NCBI GenBank assembly: GCA_026225945.1
Contig: JAMJFZ010000701.1
Location: 62,001 to 126,000, forward strand
DNA: 64,000 nt
Reading direction: 5' to 3'
Source: Cricetomys ansorgei
Lineage: Eukaryota > Chordata > Mammalia > Rodentia > Nesomyidae
Of the stretch, positions 24,701 to 37,545 are shown piece by piece. The stretch's first letter is position 1. The number at the start of each line of letters is the position of its first letter. A program made the position numbers and the translations under genes. The notes beneath the pieces are model-generated. The model was not told the DNA's origin and did no database searches. It saw nothing but the letters and a program-made list of their open reading frames with translations.

Positions 24701-25043
24701 GCAGTGATCAACAGTGTCTCAAGACCTTCAATCCCCAAAGACATAAGAACCAACATATGAAATGTAGAGTGTAGCAGTATGTTGACAAATGAGCTCACCT
24801 AGGACAACAAAGTGGCATAATGATAGATGAAATCCCTGCCAGACTTTAGCTGAGGGAACCACTGTCATGGCAAGCACCATGCTGAACAGAGGCAACTTGA
24901 GTGCAACTGCTCAGGTGTTTTTATTGATATAGAATTGCTCAGGTGTTCTACTAATTGCACATGCAGAGCATGTCCAAACAAACATCCTCCACATAAATTA
25001 AACACTTGCAGACACTACAAAACACCAAGACCTAGGCTGACCC
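24701..25043 (+). other. Tail of unit 2
   Basis: Connects block B to unit 3. It keeps the minus-strand 'cctag|gtgagc' donor-like string near 24795, while the upstream small open frame is not maintained. Confidence 0.5.
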
Positions 25044-26446
25044 TCACCCAACAGTGCACAAAATTATTTTAAACATAACTAAAAATAAACTTCCACAATT
25101 ATAGAGGAATATTAAATATACTTGAGTATAAAATATACAAACAAAACAACAACAACAACAGAACTACAAACCTACAGCATCTCAACTGCTCGCTGCCTGT
25201 TGGTTGCATGAGAGGGAATCATAAGAATTTTTCTGGGGTCATCAGGAAACTTTTATGATCTTACAGTCACAATTTAATTGTGGTGTCTGGGTGTCTCTGA
25301 CTCTTTTACCTACACTTGAGATATTTTGACTCCTACTGGTTTGACTCATCCAACCATGATTTGAGTGTTTGTGCCTAGTCTTATTGTATACTTTTATACT
25401 GTATTCTGTTGATATCCTTGTGAGACCTGTTCTTTTCTGATGGGAAATAGAAGACCAGTGCATCTGTGAGGGAAGAGGGCATGGAGAGGTATAAGGAAAA
25501 AAACTGATGTCATGATGTATTATTGTATGAGAGAAGAATACAATAAACAAACGAACATACTGAGAAGATGCCACATTAGAAGAAAACACCTACCTCATCA
25601 AAAAGGCCTAGTTTAAGAAATGAGTTCAAAATCTGGTGAAGACATACACAGTATAGAACTTACCCATTGTGGATACCTCTGAAGATCAAGGTTTCCATTC
25701 CATAGTGACAATTCTTAGGAAACAAGAATTTCTCCACCAAAATTCTTTGATCAACTTATACACAACTGTAACCTGTGCCAGCTGGCATTACTACCTTTAC
25801 TTCTAATGCCAGATGTGAAATCAAGCTTTCAAGACTTGAACAATGGATTTATTTAAACCAACATATGGTGAAATGAAAGGTTGTAGCCGATACGAATGTT
25901 GAGTTAAACAAAACCAAGAGCAACAGCATCTAAGCTTATACATTCCTGCTGGCTGTGACAGGGGATAATGAGAATCTCATTGGTGTTATGAGGAAACCAT
26001 TGTGATCTCATACAGTAACAAGTTAATAAACTTTCTAGTGTCACACAGTTCCCACTCAGTCATGACACTTCACTATAAACTTATTTACTTTTTCCAAAAT
26101 CACAAGTCTATCTTTGAGTTCTAACTCCTTTTTACTTCTGTTACGAACAATTTAGGTAAAAATGGGCTCTGTAAATAAATCAAGAGAATGAAGGTATTAC
26201 ATTGCCAGTCTCGTAGATTCACAGATTCATAGACATATTTCAGATATTCGTGCTTTCATATCATTAGACTGGAGATGAACACCAATCTGTGTTCTGCATT
26301 CAGATACTTCCCACTCAAAAGGACACATGTTCTCTTTAACATGCTCTTTTGAATAGCAGAACCAAAACCCAGTGGAAAGATGCAAAGCAGTGGAGCTAAT
26401 AGGGTTACAAATATCTCTTCCTGAACAAACACACCAACACTGAGAT
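25044..26446 (+). other. Unit 3 head, 5' part: non-coding
   Basis: Full-length relative to unit 1. A minus open frame of 115 codons (25242-25589) runs through the L1-like fragment. An equally long frame survives in unit 4, but it is disrupted in units 1, 2 and 5 and shortened in unit 6. Confidence 0.6.
25281..25470 (-). mobile_element. Rodent L1 3'UTR-like fragment (antisense), unit 3
   Basis: Same insertion as in the other units. It carries the 'tcatccaaccatgattt' variant shared with unit 4. Confidence 0.45.
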
Positions 26447-26496
26447 ACACACACACACAAACACACAGACACCCACACACACACACAAACACACAT
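26447..26496 (+). repeat. Interrupted (AC)n microsatellite, unit 3
   Basis: AC run broken by aa, ag, ccc and at interruptions, which should make it more stable than the pure tracts of units 1, 2, 4 and 5. Confidence 0.95.
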
Positions 26497-27457
26497 ACAA
26501 ATACATAAGATGGCATACATGCTGACAAGCTTTCCATATGCAAACACAAAGTCTTCAACAATCTAAAGAGTAAACTGCAAAAGCTGCCTCCTTACTATTG
26601 ATATCTTTGGGAATGACCAGAATAAAAGACAACACTCTTAGTTCCTTCTAGAAATTCTGCTCACCACTGCGCTCTCCTGTACAACCAGTATCCAGGATCT
26701 ATTGTACTGCTGAACACTGAATTGTATGCATTTTGGCCTGCTATGAATTCTCACCAGGAGCAAGCTATGTAATTCAATTGACTGATAAGCTGCTGTTCAC
26801 ACAGATGTCAGTATATTTCAGTCAGTATGCTGGACACAAGAATAGACAATTGTTCCAACTATAGAAAATACTTAGCTCTGTGATACATTCATTATAATCT
26901 GTATCATTCTGAGCTTCTGTTGATGGTTGTGATTGCATGGGGCACACACCAAAGATCAATTATTGTTACTGTTTTTTAAAAACGGAGGGGACAATTAACA
27001 AATGTGCTTTCCTAATAAATTACAGACCTAACACCATTTACCAGGTTTTCTGTACATTTTGAGGCTTGGCTTCCTTTCTAGGAAAAGGACACAGTATGTA
27101 TGCTTACTCACTATTTCATGATAATTATAACATCTATCCCCTACCATCGATTACAATTAGCCAATGATTTTATATGCTGTGTCACAAGGATGGGAAATTA
27201 TACTAATGAGAATACAGGCTTCTGATCATTGTACAACCAGTGTCAACATGGGCTACTCCTCAGAATTGTGATTGCATGGGGATTCCACCATAGAACAATC
27301 TTTCCTTTTTTAAGCTTTATGAAGGCAAGAAGGAGAGGAGCTCAATTTCATCTACAACAGACAGAATATTCTCCCTGACCTCTGAACAATCCAAGGCTTG
27401 CATTCCAATCAGGGAAGAACACATTATGAGTGATCCTAGGCTAATTTGCCAGTTTTT
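26497..27457 (+). other. Unit 3 head, 3' part with 93-bp deletion
   Basis: Unassigned sequence. Relative to unit 2, bases equivalent to about 10377-10469 are missing at the junction near 26528. The T/A palindrome is degraded ('tgttttttaaaaacgg'). Confidence 0.65.
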
Positions 27458-28454
27458 TGGGCCCCAGGCACTTCCATGAATTACAATAAAGTCCTATGAT
27501 ACCCATTCTTCTACTGTAATCAGGGAGCAACTTGCCAAAAAGAATGAACACATGACATGAAAATATTATAACTCAAAGCATTTCTCAACCTGGATCGTAG
27601 TATAGAGAACAGAGAAGGAAGCTTGGGACAGTGATTGGTGTTTTGTTAAATTTGGATCTCTCATTATTTCTGCTAGGAAAACAAGGAAGGGCCCAGCAAA
27701 TTCCCCTTTGCTAAGCCCCGTATGCACACGTGGGTGACTACTGTTATGCATCCCTGCTAAATATGGCCACAATGGGCACCTGGAACTGTGTTTTTATCTC
27801 TGCTAGAAAAGAAATCTAGACCTCTGCATGCCTCAAGAGATTGCACTGGTCACCAGAGTCACAATACTTCAAATTCCAAAGGCTATAAGGGACCAGTGAC
27901 ATGTTCTGAAGGAAGAGAGACTACCCTCACTGCAAGGCCTGAAGAGAAATCCAAAGGAAAGAAAGCAGTGTGTGTATCACCAATATGATTCTGATTCAGG
28001 GCAGTATTTCATCTGCAATATCATATGCTTTTAACCAAGGTCCATTTAATGTGCCCTCTGTAGAGACAATTTTCCCAATTTTCTGCCTATTCAAAGACTC
28101 CTATGTGACAACCCACTCATTTTTTTAGGCAATGCTGGAAAATGATATTAACCCCATGTTGAGTAAGTAGAATGGACTTAGGGTTGAAGATTGTACACGA
28201 TTCTTATTTCCAAGGAATATAGACATTGTCTGGTAAAATGGCTCCACCTCAATGAGAGAACACATTTGAAAAGGTAACTTGAATTCCATTATTAGCTGGA
28301 TGAGCCTGGAGAAGTCTGAAGAACAAATTATTGACACTGGAACCAAAGACAAAGACATTCCAGAATGAAATTGCAAAATCCTGGTTTGTACATGGTATAG
28401 GACCCTCAGCTGTGATCATGGTCCCATGTTTAACTGTGAAGGGATTTCAAGGGA
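27458..28454 (+). repeat. R1 of unit 3 with internal 0.78-kb deletion
   Basis: At about 27597-27600 'aacctggatc' joins 'tatagagaac', removing the AT-rich core and its flanks (unit 2 equivalents about 11541-12324). A missing base near 27810 also breaks the + frame that is open in units 1, 2, 4 and 6. Confidence 0.8.
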
Positions 28455-29094
28455 TTTCCATAGACCTTTAACTGATTAATATTAGGTCCCATGCTACTCA
28501 TTCTTCTACCTGCAAATAGAGAGTAGCTTGCCAAGGAGGCAAGCATGACATACCAAGGAGGAAAAAAATGCCTGGAAGGCTTTCTCAACTGTGATCACTT
28601 CATTCCTCCTGGGCATCTAGACCAAGGTAGAGTGAAGTGACCCCAGATTAAAAATGGCTCAGCTAGCCAAAGAAGCATTTTTCCAAGATAAGCCACATAA
28701 GCAGTGTAAGTGGACACAAGAAACTCTTCTCATTCACTGTATTTAAGCTCCATTGTGTACCTTCATAGAGATCTCTGCTTCTCCTCATTTTCACCATGAA
28801 GAAAGTCTTAAATGTGTGCTTACTAAAGCTAGCTGTGGCAGATGTCTAATATACAGACCAAGGCACAGTGCACAAAAAACCTTGTATTAATTACTTCTGG
28901 TTTCTTGCCTAAATATTAACTGGCACATAATTGGTCCATGATACAGCTATCCTAAGAGAGGACATTTAAAAAAAAACAAAGAATGCAAAGAGGAAAAAAA
29001 TCAAGGAAGAAAGGAAGAAGCAAAAAGAAACTAAACAGAGGGAGAAAGGAACATGAATAAGAAAAGAACAAAGGATAAATGATGTTTACATTCA
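28455..29094 (+). repeat. R2 of unit 3, truncated
   Basis: Only the first 640 bp remain, ending in the purine-rich core (about 28970-29090) at 'aggataaatgatg', where it is fused to minisatellite B. Confidence 0.82.
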
Positions 29095-29824
29095 TGATGT
29101 CACGAAATCCACATTATGATATGATCAGATAATATGTTCCAATTAAGATGAACTTTTCTGGCATAACTTTGTCACGTCATCCAAATTATGATGTCTGTTC
29201 TGTCCAACCATGCTTTCATGCATTTCTTATTATGGTGCCATATATTTACATCGTTGACCTGATGTCATCACGATTATGGTGTCTGTTTCATCCAATCATT
29301 ATTACATATTCTTAAATTGATGTTTACACATCCCTCTAATTATGATGTCAATTTCTTTTCATTGATATCACATATTCACGTGGATGACGTTACATTGTTA
29401 CTATGCTGTCAGTTTCTTTCCAAAAGATTTCATTTGTTAACACAGGTGATGTCATATAAGCCAAATTATGATAGCACATTCTTCCAATTCTCTAATCATT
29501 GTCTTCTACTTTTGATGTCACATACTTGAATTGATAGTGTCATACCATCCCAAATATTATGTAAACTTCACCCATTTATGATGTCATCTCCAAACTGTGA
29601 TGTGTATTTACATTTTTTATCTCATTTCATCACAATTATTATGCCATTTTTTCTAATTATGATGACATATATTTTAAATTGATGATGATATCATGATGTC
29701 CACATTAAGGTGCTCTATCCTTCATTCAATCACATTTTTCTTCTAATTGTGATGACGCAGGCGTAGGTTGTCAGTGTCAAATCATCAAAATTGTATCACA
29801 TATTTACATTGTTGATGTCACAGA
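29095..29824 (+). repeat. Minisatellite block B, unit 3 (truncated)
   Basis: Starts at 'tttacattcatgatgtcacg', matching 23941 of unit 2. It is missing only the first 300 bp of the block and is otherwise almost identical to unit 2. The CRE-like site of unit 2 reads tgacgtta here. Confidence 0.92.
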
Positions 29825-30169
29825 AGACTGCAATGATCAACAGCGTCTCAAGACCTTCAATCCCCAAAGACATAAGAACCAACATATGAAATGTAGAGTG
29901 TAGCGGTATGTTGACAAGTGAGCTCACCTAGGACAACAAAGTGGCATAACGATAGATGAAATCCCTGCCAGACTTTAGCTGAGGGAACCACTGTCATGAC
30001 AAGCACCATGATGAACAGAGGAAACTTGAGTGCCACTGCTCAGGTGTTTTTATTTTATAATAGCTCAGGTGTTCTACTAATTACAAATGCAGAGCATGTC
30101 CAAACAAACAACCCCCACATAAATCCAACACTTGCAGACACTGCAAAACACCAAGACCTAGGCTGACCC
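29825..30169 (+). other. Tail of unit 3
   Basis: Collinear with the unit 2 tail and closest to it. No feature beyond the minus-strand donor-like string near 29926. Confidence 0.5.
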
Positions 30170-31569
30170 TCACCCAACAGTGCGCAAAATTATTTTAAAC
30201 ATAACTAAAAATAAACTTCCACAATTATAGAGGAATATAAAATATACTTGAGTATAAAATATACAAAGAAAATAACAACAACAACAGAACTACAAACCTA
30301 CAGCATCTCAACTGCTCGCTGCCTGTTGGTTGCATGAGAGGGAATCATAAGAATTATCCTGTGGTCATCAGGACACTTTTATGATCTCACAGTCACAATT
30401 TAATTGCGGTGTTTGGGTGTCTCTGATTCTTTTACCTGCACTTGAGATATTTTGACTCCTACTGGTTTGACTCATCCAACCATGATTTGAGTATTTGTGC
30501 CTAGTCTTATTGCATATTTTCATACTGTATTCTGTTGATATCCTTGTGAGACCTGTTCTTTTCTGATGGGAAATAGAAGACCAGGGCATCTGTGTGGGAA
30601 GAGGGCATGGATAGGTAGAAAGAAAAAAAATGATTTCATGATGTATTATTGTATGAGAGAAGAATACAATAAACAAACAAAAATGCTGAGAAGATGCCAC
30701 ATTAGAGAAAAACACCTACCTCATCAAAAAGTCCTAGTTTAAGAAAAGAGTCCAAAATTTGGTGAAGACATATCCAGTGGAGAACTTACCCATTGTGGAT
30801 ACTTCTGAAGACCAAGGTTTCCATTCCATAGTGACAATTCATAGGAAACAAAATTCTTTGATCAACTTATACACAACTGTAACATGTGCCAACTAGCATT
30901 ACTACCTTTACTTCTAATGCCAGATGTGAAATCAAGCTTTCAAGACTTGAGCAATGGCTTTATTTAAATCAACATATGCTGAAATGAAAGGTCGTAGCAG
31001 ATACTGATGTTGAGTTAAACAAAACAAAAACAAAAACAAGAGCAACAGCATCTAAGCTTATACATTCCTGCTGGCTATATGACAGGAGATAATGAGAATC
31101 TCATTGGTGTTATGAGAAAACCATTGTGATCTCATACACAGTAACAAATTAGTAAACTTTCTAGTATCACACAGTTCCCACTCACTCATGACACTTCACT
31201 ATAAACTTATTTACTTTTTCCAAAATCACAAGTCTATCTTTGAGTTCTAACTCCTTTTTACTTCTGTTACGAACAATTTAGGTAAAAATGGGCTCTGTAA
31301 ATAAATCAAGTGAATGAAGGTATTACATTGCCAGTCTCGTAGATTCACAGATTCATAGACATATTTCAGATATTCATGCTTTCATATCAATAGACTGGAG
31401 ATGAACACCAATTTGTGTTCTGACTTCAGCACCTTCCAACTCAAAAGGACACACATTCTCTTTAATATGCTCTTTTGAATAGCAGAACCAAAACCCAGTG
31501 GAAAAATGCAAAGCATTAGATGAATAGTGTTACAAATATCTCTTTCTGAACAAACACACCAACACTGAG

Positions 31570-31571
<2 letters not shown>
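30170..31571 (+). other. Unit 4 head, 5' part: non-coding
   Basis: Like unit 3 it carries a 115-codon minus frame (30368-30715) over the L1-like fragment. About 13 bp ('agaatttctccac' in other units) are missing near 30850. Confidence 0.6.
30410..30597 (-). mobile_element. Rodent L1 3'UTR-like fragment (antisense), unit 4
   Basis: Same order of blocks as in unit 1. It shares 'tcatccaaccatgattt' with unit 3 and 'cttattgcatattttcat' with unit 6. Confidence 0.45.

Positions 31572-31618
<47 letters not shown>
31572..31618 (+). repeat. (AC)23 microsatellite, unit 4
   Basis: Pure AC run of about 46 bp, second longest in the window. Confidence 0.98.
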
Positions 31619-31619
<1 letters not shown>

Positions 31620-32660
31620 GATATACAAGATGGCATACATGCTGACAAATATCCATGCTTCTATTGATTCACTAGCACAGGTACCAAGAACAGATACTTA
31701 ATTGTGGATTCCTCGAAAATTGCCAGTTTACCTTAGGAAAAGCTTTTTCAAATGCAATTACGAACTCTTCGACAATCTAAGGAAAAAACTGGAAAACCTG
31801 CTTCCTCACTATTGATATCTTTGGGAATGACCAGAGAAAAAGACAACACTCTTGGTTCCTTCTAGACATTCTTCCCACCACCACCCTCTTCTGTACAACC
31901 AGAATCCAGGACCTATTGTACTGATGTACACTGAATTGTATGCATTTTGGCCTGCTATGAATTCTCACCAGGAGCAGGCCATGTAATTCAATTGACTGAT
32001 AAGCTGCTGTTCACACAGATGTCAGTTATTTCAGTCAATATGCTAGACACAAGAATAGACCATTGTAGTGTCTGTAAAAAATACTTAGCTCTCTGATCCA
32101 TTCTTTATAACCTGTATGATTCTGAACTTCTGTTGATGGTTGTCATTGCACGGGGCACACACCAAAGATCAATCATTGTTTCTTTTTTAAAAAAGGATGG
32201 GAGAAGTAAGAAATGTGCTATCCTAATAAATTACATACATGACACCATTTACCAGGTTTTCTGTACATTTTGAGGCTTGGCTTCCTTTCTAGGAAAGGTA
32301 CGCAGTATGTATGCTTACTCACTACTTCATGGGAATTATAACATCTATCCCCTACCAATGATTACAATTAGCCAATGATTTTATATGCTCTGTCACAGGA
32401 TGGGCAATTATACTAATGAGAATACATGCTTCTGAACATTGTACAACCAGTGTGAACATGGGCTACCCTTCAGAATTGTGATTGTATGGGGATTCCACCA
32501 TAGAACAATCTTTCTTTTTTAAGCTTTAAGATGGCAAGAACTGAACTTCACCTACAACAGACATAATATTCTCCCTGACCTCTGAACAATCCAAGGCTTG
32601 CATTCCAGTCAGGGAAAGAACACATTATGTGTGATCATAGGCTAATTTGTGAGATTTTTT
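31619..32660 (+). other. Unit 4 head, 3' part: non-coding
   Basis: Unassigned sequence, closest to unit 5 (shared 'aattgtggattcctcg' and 'acctattgtactg'). Palindrome arms are T6A6 with c/g ends only. Confidence 0.6.
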
Positions 32661-33894
32661 TGAGCCCCAGGCCCTACCGTGGATTACAATAAAGTCCTAT
32701 GATATCCATTCTTCTACTGTATTCAGGGAGCTACTTGACAAAAAGAATGAACACATGACATGAAAATATGATAGCTCAAAGCATTTCTCAATCTGGATCC
32801 TCGTATTCATTCTGGGGAACTTGACCTAGGTGGAGTTAAGTAACACCAGATTTAAACTGACTCAACTATTCCAGGAGTCATGTTTTCTATAAAAGCCACA
32901 CAAGCAATGAAACCTGAAAAAAGCAAACTCTTTGTATTTCATTGATTTGTAATATCCTTTGATCACTCTATGAAGGGTTCCAGTTCTATAATTTTTACCA
33001 TGAATAATCACACAACATTCAGCTTTTTGATGATACAAATCTTTTAGCTAAAGTACTCCCAACTTCTTATAATAATAATGGATTTGAAGTTTTTCTTTCA
33101 AAAATATTGTCTGACAGGTAGTTGGACTAAAAGTAACCATACAGCTCTTCTAATGGAAGACATTTAAAATGAAAAATAAAATAAGAACAGAAGAATAAAA
33201 CAAAATGAAAGATGAAGGAATAAATCTAATTAGGAGTGAATAATAAAGATAAAATAATAAAATAATAACAATATATAAAATATAAATGTAACAAATAATG
33301 TTTATTTTTTAAAAAAATAAATGTATAAAATAAATGAATATATAAAATATAAATATAAGTAATAAAAACATAAAATATATAAAACATGAAAATAATAATA
33401 AAATAATAAAGGTAAAAATAGGACATGATAAGGAGGCATGGATGTAGAAAAAAAGAATTGAGGATGAATGGATGAAGTGAAAGTAGGACAGATGATTAGG
33501 AATGTTGTATTATGTAGATAGTGGGGTTTATGCCAAGAAATGTGCTATGAGTGTGTATAGAGAACAGAGAAGGAATCTTCAGACAGGGATGGGGTTGTGT
33601 TAAATTTGGATCTCTCATTATTTCTGCTAGGAAAACAAGAAAGGGCCCAGCATGTTCCCCTTTGTAAAGCCCCATATGCACTCCTGGGTGACTACTGTTA
33701 TGCATCCCTGCTAAATATGGCCACAATGGGCACCTGGAACTGTGTTTTTATCTCTGATAGAACAAGAAATCCAGACCTCTGCATGCCTCCGGAGTCTGCA
33801 CTGGTCACCAGAGTCACAATACCTCCAATTCCAAAGGCTATAAGGGACCAGTGCCATGTTCTGAAGGAAGCAGACCACCCTCATTTCAAGGCCT
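32661..33894 (+). repeat. R1 of unit 4, truncated at the shared deletion
   Basis: Same right end as unit 1 ('aaggcctatcttg'). A 113-codon + frame at 33597-33938 differs from its unit 1 twin by only a few residues and likewise ends in satellite, so its conservation reflects recent common descent. Confidence 0.82.
33167..33420 (+). repeat. AT-rich low-complexity core of R1, unit 4
   Basis: Nearly the same as in unit 1, including the 'tgtttattttttaaaaaaat' stretch, which is absent in units 2, 5 and 6. Confidence 0.9.
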
Positions 33895-36385
33895 ATCTTG
33901 TCAGTTCCCTCATATTATGCTGTCATTTCTTATTATGATACCATATATTTATATGGTTTGCATAATATCATATTGATTGTGATGTGATTTCTTCTAATAA
34001 GGTGTCCTATATTTACATGGTTGATGTCATATTATGATTATGATGTCAGTTTCATCCAATTACGGTGACATATGCACACTGATTATACTATTATAATCCA
34101 TATTTTTTTATCCTTACAATATGACATCATTTCCTTCCAATGGTGATGTCACCACATCATATTGATGGTGTCACATCATTCAAATTATGATGTCTGTTCT
34201 TCCGAATTTTGCTGTCAAATCATTCATATTATGATATCATACATATACATTGTTGATAATTGTCACTACATTTATGATGTTGTTTCCTTATTATCATACA
34301 GCTTATATTATGACTTATATTTACATGGCTGTTGTCACGTCATCCCAATTATGATGTCAATATCTTCCAATTATGATGTCATATATTTTCAACATTCATG
34401 TCAAAATTGTCAGTTTCTTCCAATTGTGATATCTTTTAATGTCATTGATAATGTAACCTAATCCTCATTATGATGTCCTATCCTCCAATTATCATGTCAT
34501 ATTCTTCAAATTGTGATGTCTCAGATCAACTTTGATAGTGTCATGTCATCACAATTATGATGAAATTTCCCTCATTTTTATGATGTCATAAATTTACATT
34601 GTTGATGTCATATGCTGATTATGCTTTCACATTCTTCATTATCTGAGGTTATATATTCATACTGTTGAAGTAATATTGTGATTATGATGTTCATTTCTTC
34701 CAATTATGTTTTCACTTTCCTATTTTGATGTCATCTATTAATATCATTGAAGTCACATTATCATAATTATGATCTCAGTCATTCCTATTATGCCATGCCT
34801 TAATTTTTGACGACATATAGTTACGTAGTTGATGTCACATCTTCATGACTGTGATGAGAGTTTCCTCAAATTATGAGATCATATATTGACATTGATAATT
34901 CCACATAGTCCCAATTATGTCAATACCTTCAAAATTCAATAGCATTCTTCTGTTCAGACATATATATATTTTTCATGCCATATTTTTGTCACTTTCTTCT
35001 AATTATTATGTCATATTGATGGTTGAATATCATACCAATTATGGGATAAGTTCCTTGTAAATATGCTGTGATGTCCTTTTTATTACTATTTTATATTTAC
35101 CCTCTTGATATTACAAATTTGCAATTATGTCAGTTCCTTTCATTTATGATGAGATATATATTTACTTTGATGATGTTACATAATCCACATTATCATGACA
35201 TGTCCCTCCAATTATCAGGTGACTTGGTTCCAATTTTGATGTCACATTCTTACGTAGATACGGTGGTATAACATCCCAATTAAGCTCTCAGTTCCTTCCA
35301 AATATAATGTCATATCATTCTCATTATGTTGGTATATATTTGTGTTATTTATTGCACGTCATATTATGATGGTGTCACATTACAGTAATTATGTTGGCAT
35401 GTCTCTCTAATTATCACATTATTTCTTTCTAACTATGATATCACATACATAATTTAATAGTGTTATACTATCTCAATTATGCTCTCACATCCTTATATTA
35501 ATTGTGGCACATCATCTCAATTATGTCTGCTTCTTTGAATTATAATGATGTGTATTTACACTTATGATATCAAATCACCTTAATTATGATGTCAATACCT
35601 TACAAATATAGCATGTCCTTCTTGTGATGTCATATATTTACATTCATGCCACATAATTAGCATATGATATGAAATCCTTATGATCATATACTTTTCTTGC
35701 AATTGTGATGTTGAATATTTATATTGATGGTGGCATGTCACCTCAATTATTATATCAGTTTCATGCAATTATTTTGTCATGTGCTTATGATATCATATAT
35801 TTACATTATTAACACATCATCTTCTGATGTCAGTTTTTTCAAATTGTGATGTCATTTATTGACACTGATAATCTCCCATAAACCTGATTTTGATGTCAGT
35901 TATTTTCAAATATGATGTCATACATTTACACTGTTTATTCCACAGTATCATTTATGATGTCAGTTTCTTCTAATTATGATGAACATTGCTGATGGTACAT
36001 AACCCAAATTAAGTCACACTCTTGCAATTATCATATTTCCTTTCAATTATGATGCCACATCCTCAGGTTTATGGTTATACTTCACCCCTATCATGACGTC
36101 AGTTCTGTCCATTCATGCTGTGATAACCTTCTTACTAGGATATCATTTATTTACATTGTTGATGTCACATCATCACAAATATGATGTCATTTCTTCTAAT
36201 TATGATGGCATATATTTACATTAATGATGATGTCATATAATACACATTATGATGTCATATACTTCCAATCATCAGGTGATTTCATTCCAATTATGATGAC
36301 AAATCCTGACTGATTGCATCACAGCATCCCACTCATGATGTCAGTTCCATTCAATTATGCTGTCGTAACCTTCTGTGATGATTCC
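33895..36385 (+). repeat. Minisatellite block A, unit 4 (5'-truncated, mosaic)
   Basis: Collinear with unit 1 block A. To about 35058 it carries unit 1 variants such as 'ggttgaatatcatacc' and 'ccttgtaaat'. From about 35086 it carries unit 5 variants such as 'gatacggtgg', 'ttgcacgtca' and 'gcatatgatatgaaatcctt'. It contains an intact tgacgtca at 36094-36101. Confidence 0.93.
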
Positions 36386-37545
36386 AAGTGTAGTAAGGGC
36401 TCTGTTTCAAAAAGTTCTAGTGCTAGAATGGCCTTGACTGACTCCTCACTGCCCTTGACAGAAATTCACTAATACCTTCCACTTATATTCTTTACTGTCA
36501 AAGGCCACTCACCGAAAGATAGACTTGGAATAATGTAACAAATGCCGGTGTTAATAAAAATGAAACTAATGGCAGGACCTTGCGAAACACAAATATGCAG
36601 AAATTTGAGTCTTACTTAGAGTCTAGGGCTGAGACGTACATTTAGATTATAAATAAATGAAATTAGTAAGCATAAGACAGGAGGTGGAAGAAGAATTATT
36701 AAAGAAGAAACAAACTAGAGAAATTCTAGAAGCTGATGAGCTGTAGCTGGATCTTCAGGTTTTCATGTCCAGCTTCAGAAATAAAGAGTTAATATGGGCA
36801 GGGAGAGAGATCATGCACTTAATAAGTCTTGGTATGTTCCTGAAAATAAAATAAGCGGTTTTAGAAGTCCTATTGTCCTATGAAACTTTTCAGGACTGCA
36901 ATAAAGATAGGGATTGTATTGAAACAAGAGTTCATGATAGAGTCACAGAAAAGGACATTTTAGCTCAATGAACTGCCTGTCCTCCTGACCAAACATGTCA
37001 AATCAGGACTTTTCTGATAGAATGGAAAGACAAACAGCAGACTGCTTTCGTTTTTAAGAATCAAAGGAACGGATGGTGGTCTTATATTAAACAGAACAGA
37101 GAAAGGAAAGAAGAATTTAACAAGGGTCAAAAGTGACTGTTTTTAAAAAGATATGTTTGATGTAACAGGCATTATAATCCATTAACTCTATGTTCAACTT
37201 AAACAGAGTCAAACTCAAATAGCATCATCCTCTCTAGTATTTCTTTAACCACAAGGCTTTATGACACCAATTTTAAGGAGAAAGATGTTGAGTTAAAGAA
37301 AACGGATTTTATCGTAATGTTAGCATTTATTTTTGACAAAATTTACTATTTGCCTGATTTGTTTATTTTAATATACTGACAGTCACAAATTCTCAGAATA
37401 TGTAAAGCCATATGGAGATGTGCTTCCTTTCTGTCAGTCTCTTATAAAACAAAACTGAATGGTGTCCTGCATCTGATTCTTCCCTCACCACTCTTTCATC
37501 AATCTTCTTTAAGCTCTGGCCTCACCAAGGCTGGACCTCAGCAGT
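36386..37545 (+). other. Spacer between minisatellite blocks, unit 4
   Basis: It has the 24-bp insertion (36949-36972) and other unit 2 variants. About 110 bp present in the other units are missing at about 37377, just after 'ttttaatatact'. Confidence 0.7.

Larger units (their letters stand above)
8899..25043 (+). repeat. Segmental duplication unit 2 (full form, 16.1 kb)
   Basis: Complete copy containing every segment of the array, so it serves as the reference: head 8899-11400, R1 11401-13160, R2 13161-15190, linker P, L1 fragment, segment S, minisatellite A 17902-22368, spacer, minisatellite B 23635-24700 and tail. It is collinear with unit 5 over its whole length. Its block B and tail are nearly identical to those of unit 3, which suggests those two share a recent ancestor. 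Confidence 0.92.
25044..30169 (+). repeat. Segmental duplication unit 3 (5.1 kb, multiply deleted)
   Basis: Shortest copy. Three deletions relative to unit 2 are visible: about 93 bp after the CA tract (junction near 26528), about 780 bp including the AT-rich core (junction near 27597), and about 10.1 kb joining R2 directly to minisatellite B (junction near 29094, with 'atg' shared by both sides). What remains is head, part of R1, part of R2, most of block B and the tail. Confidence 0.9.

Noticed and set aside
25242..25589. 115-codon minus frame also open in unit 4 (30368-30715)
   Set aside because: It lies across the L1-3'UTR-like fragment and is disrupted or shortened in units 1, 2, 5 and 6; no coding support.
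33226..33426. Phe/Tyr/Ile-rich minus frames near AT-rich cores (also 42050-42256, 58014-58295)
   Set aside because: Translations of A/T-only low-complexity sequence resembling membrane segments by composition only.
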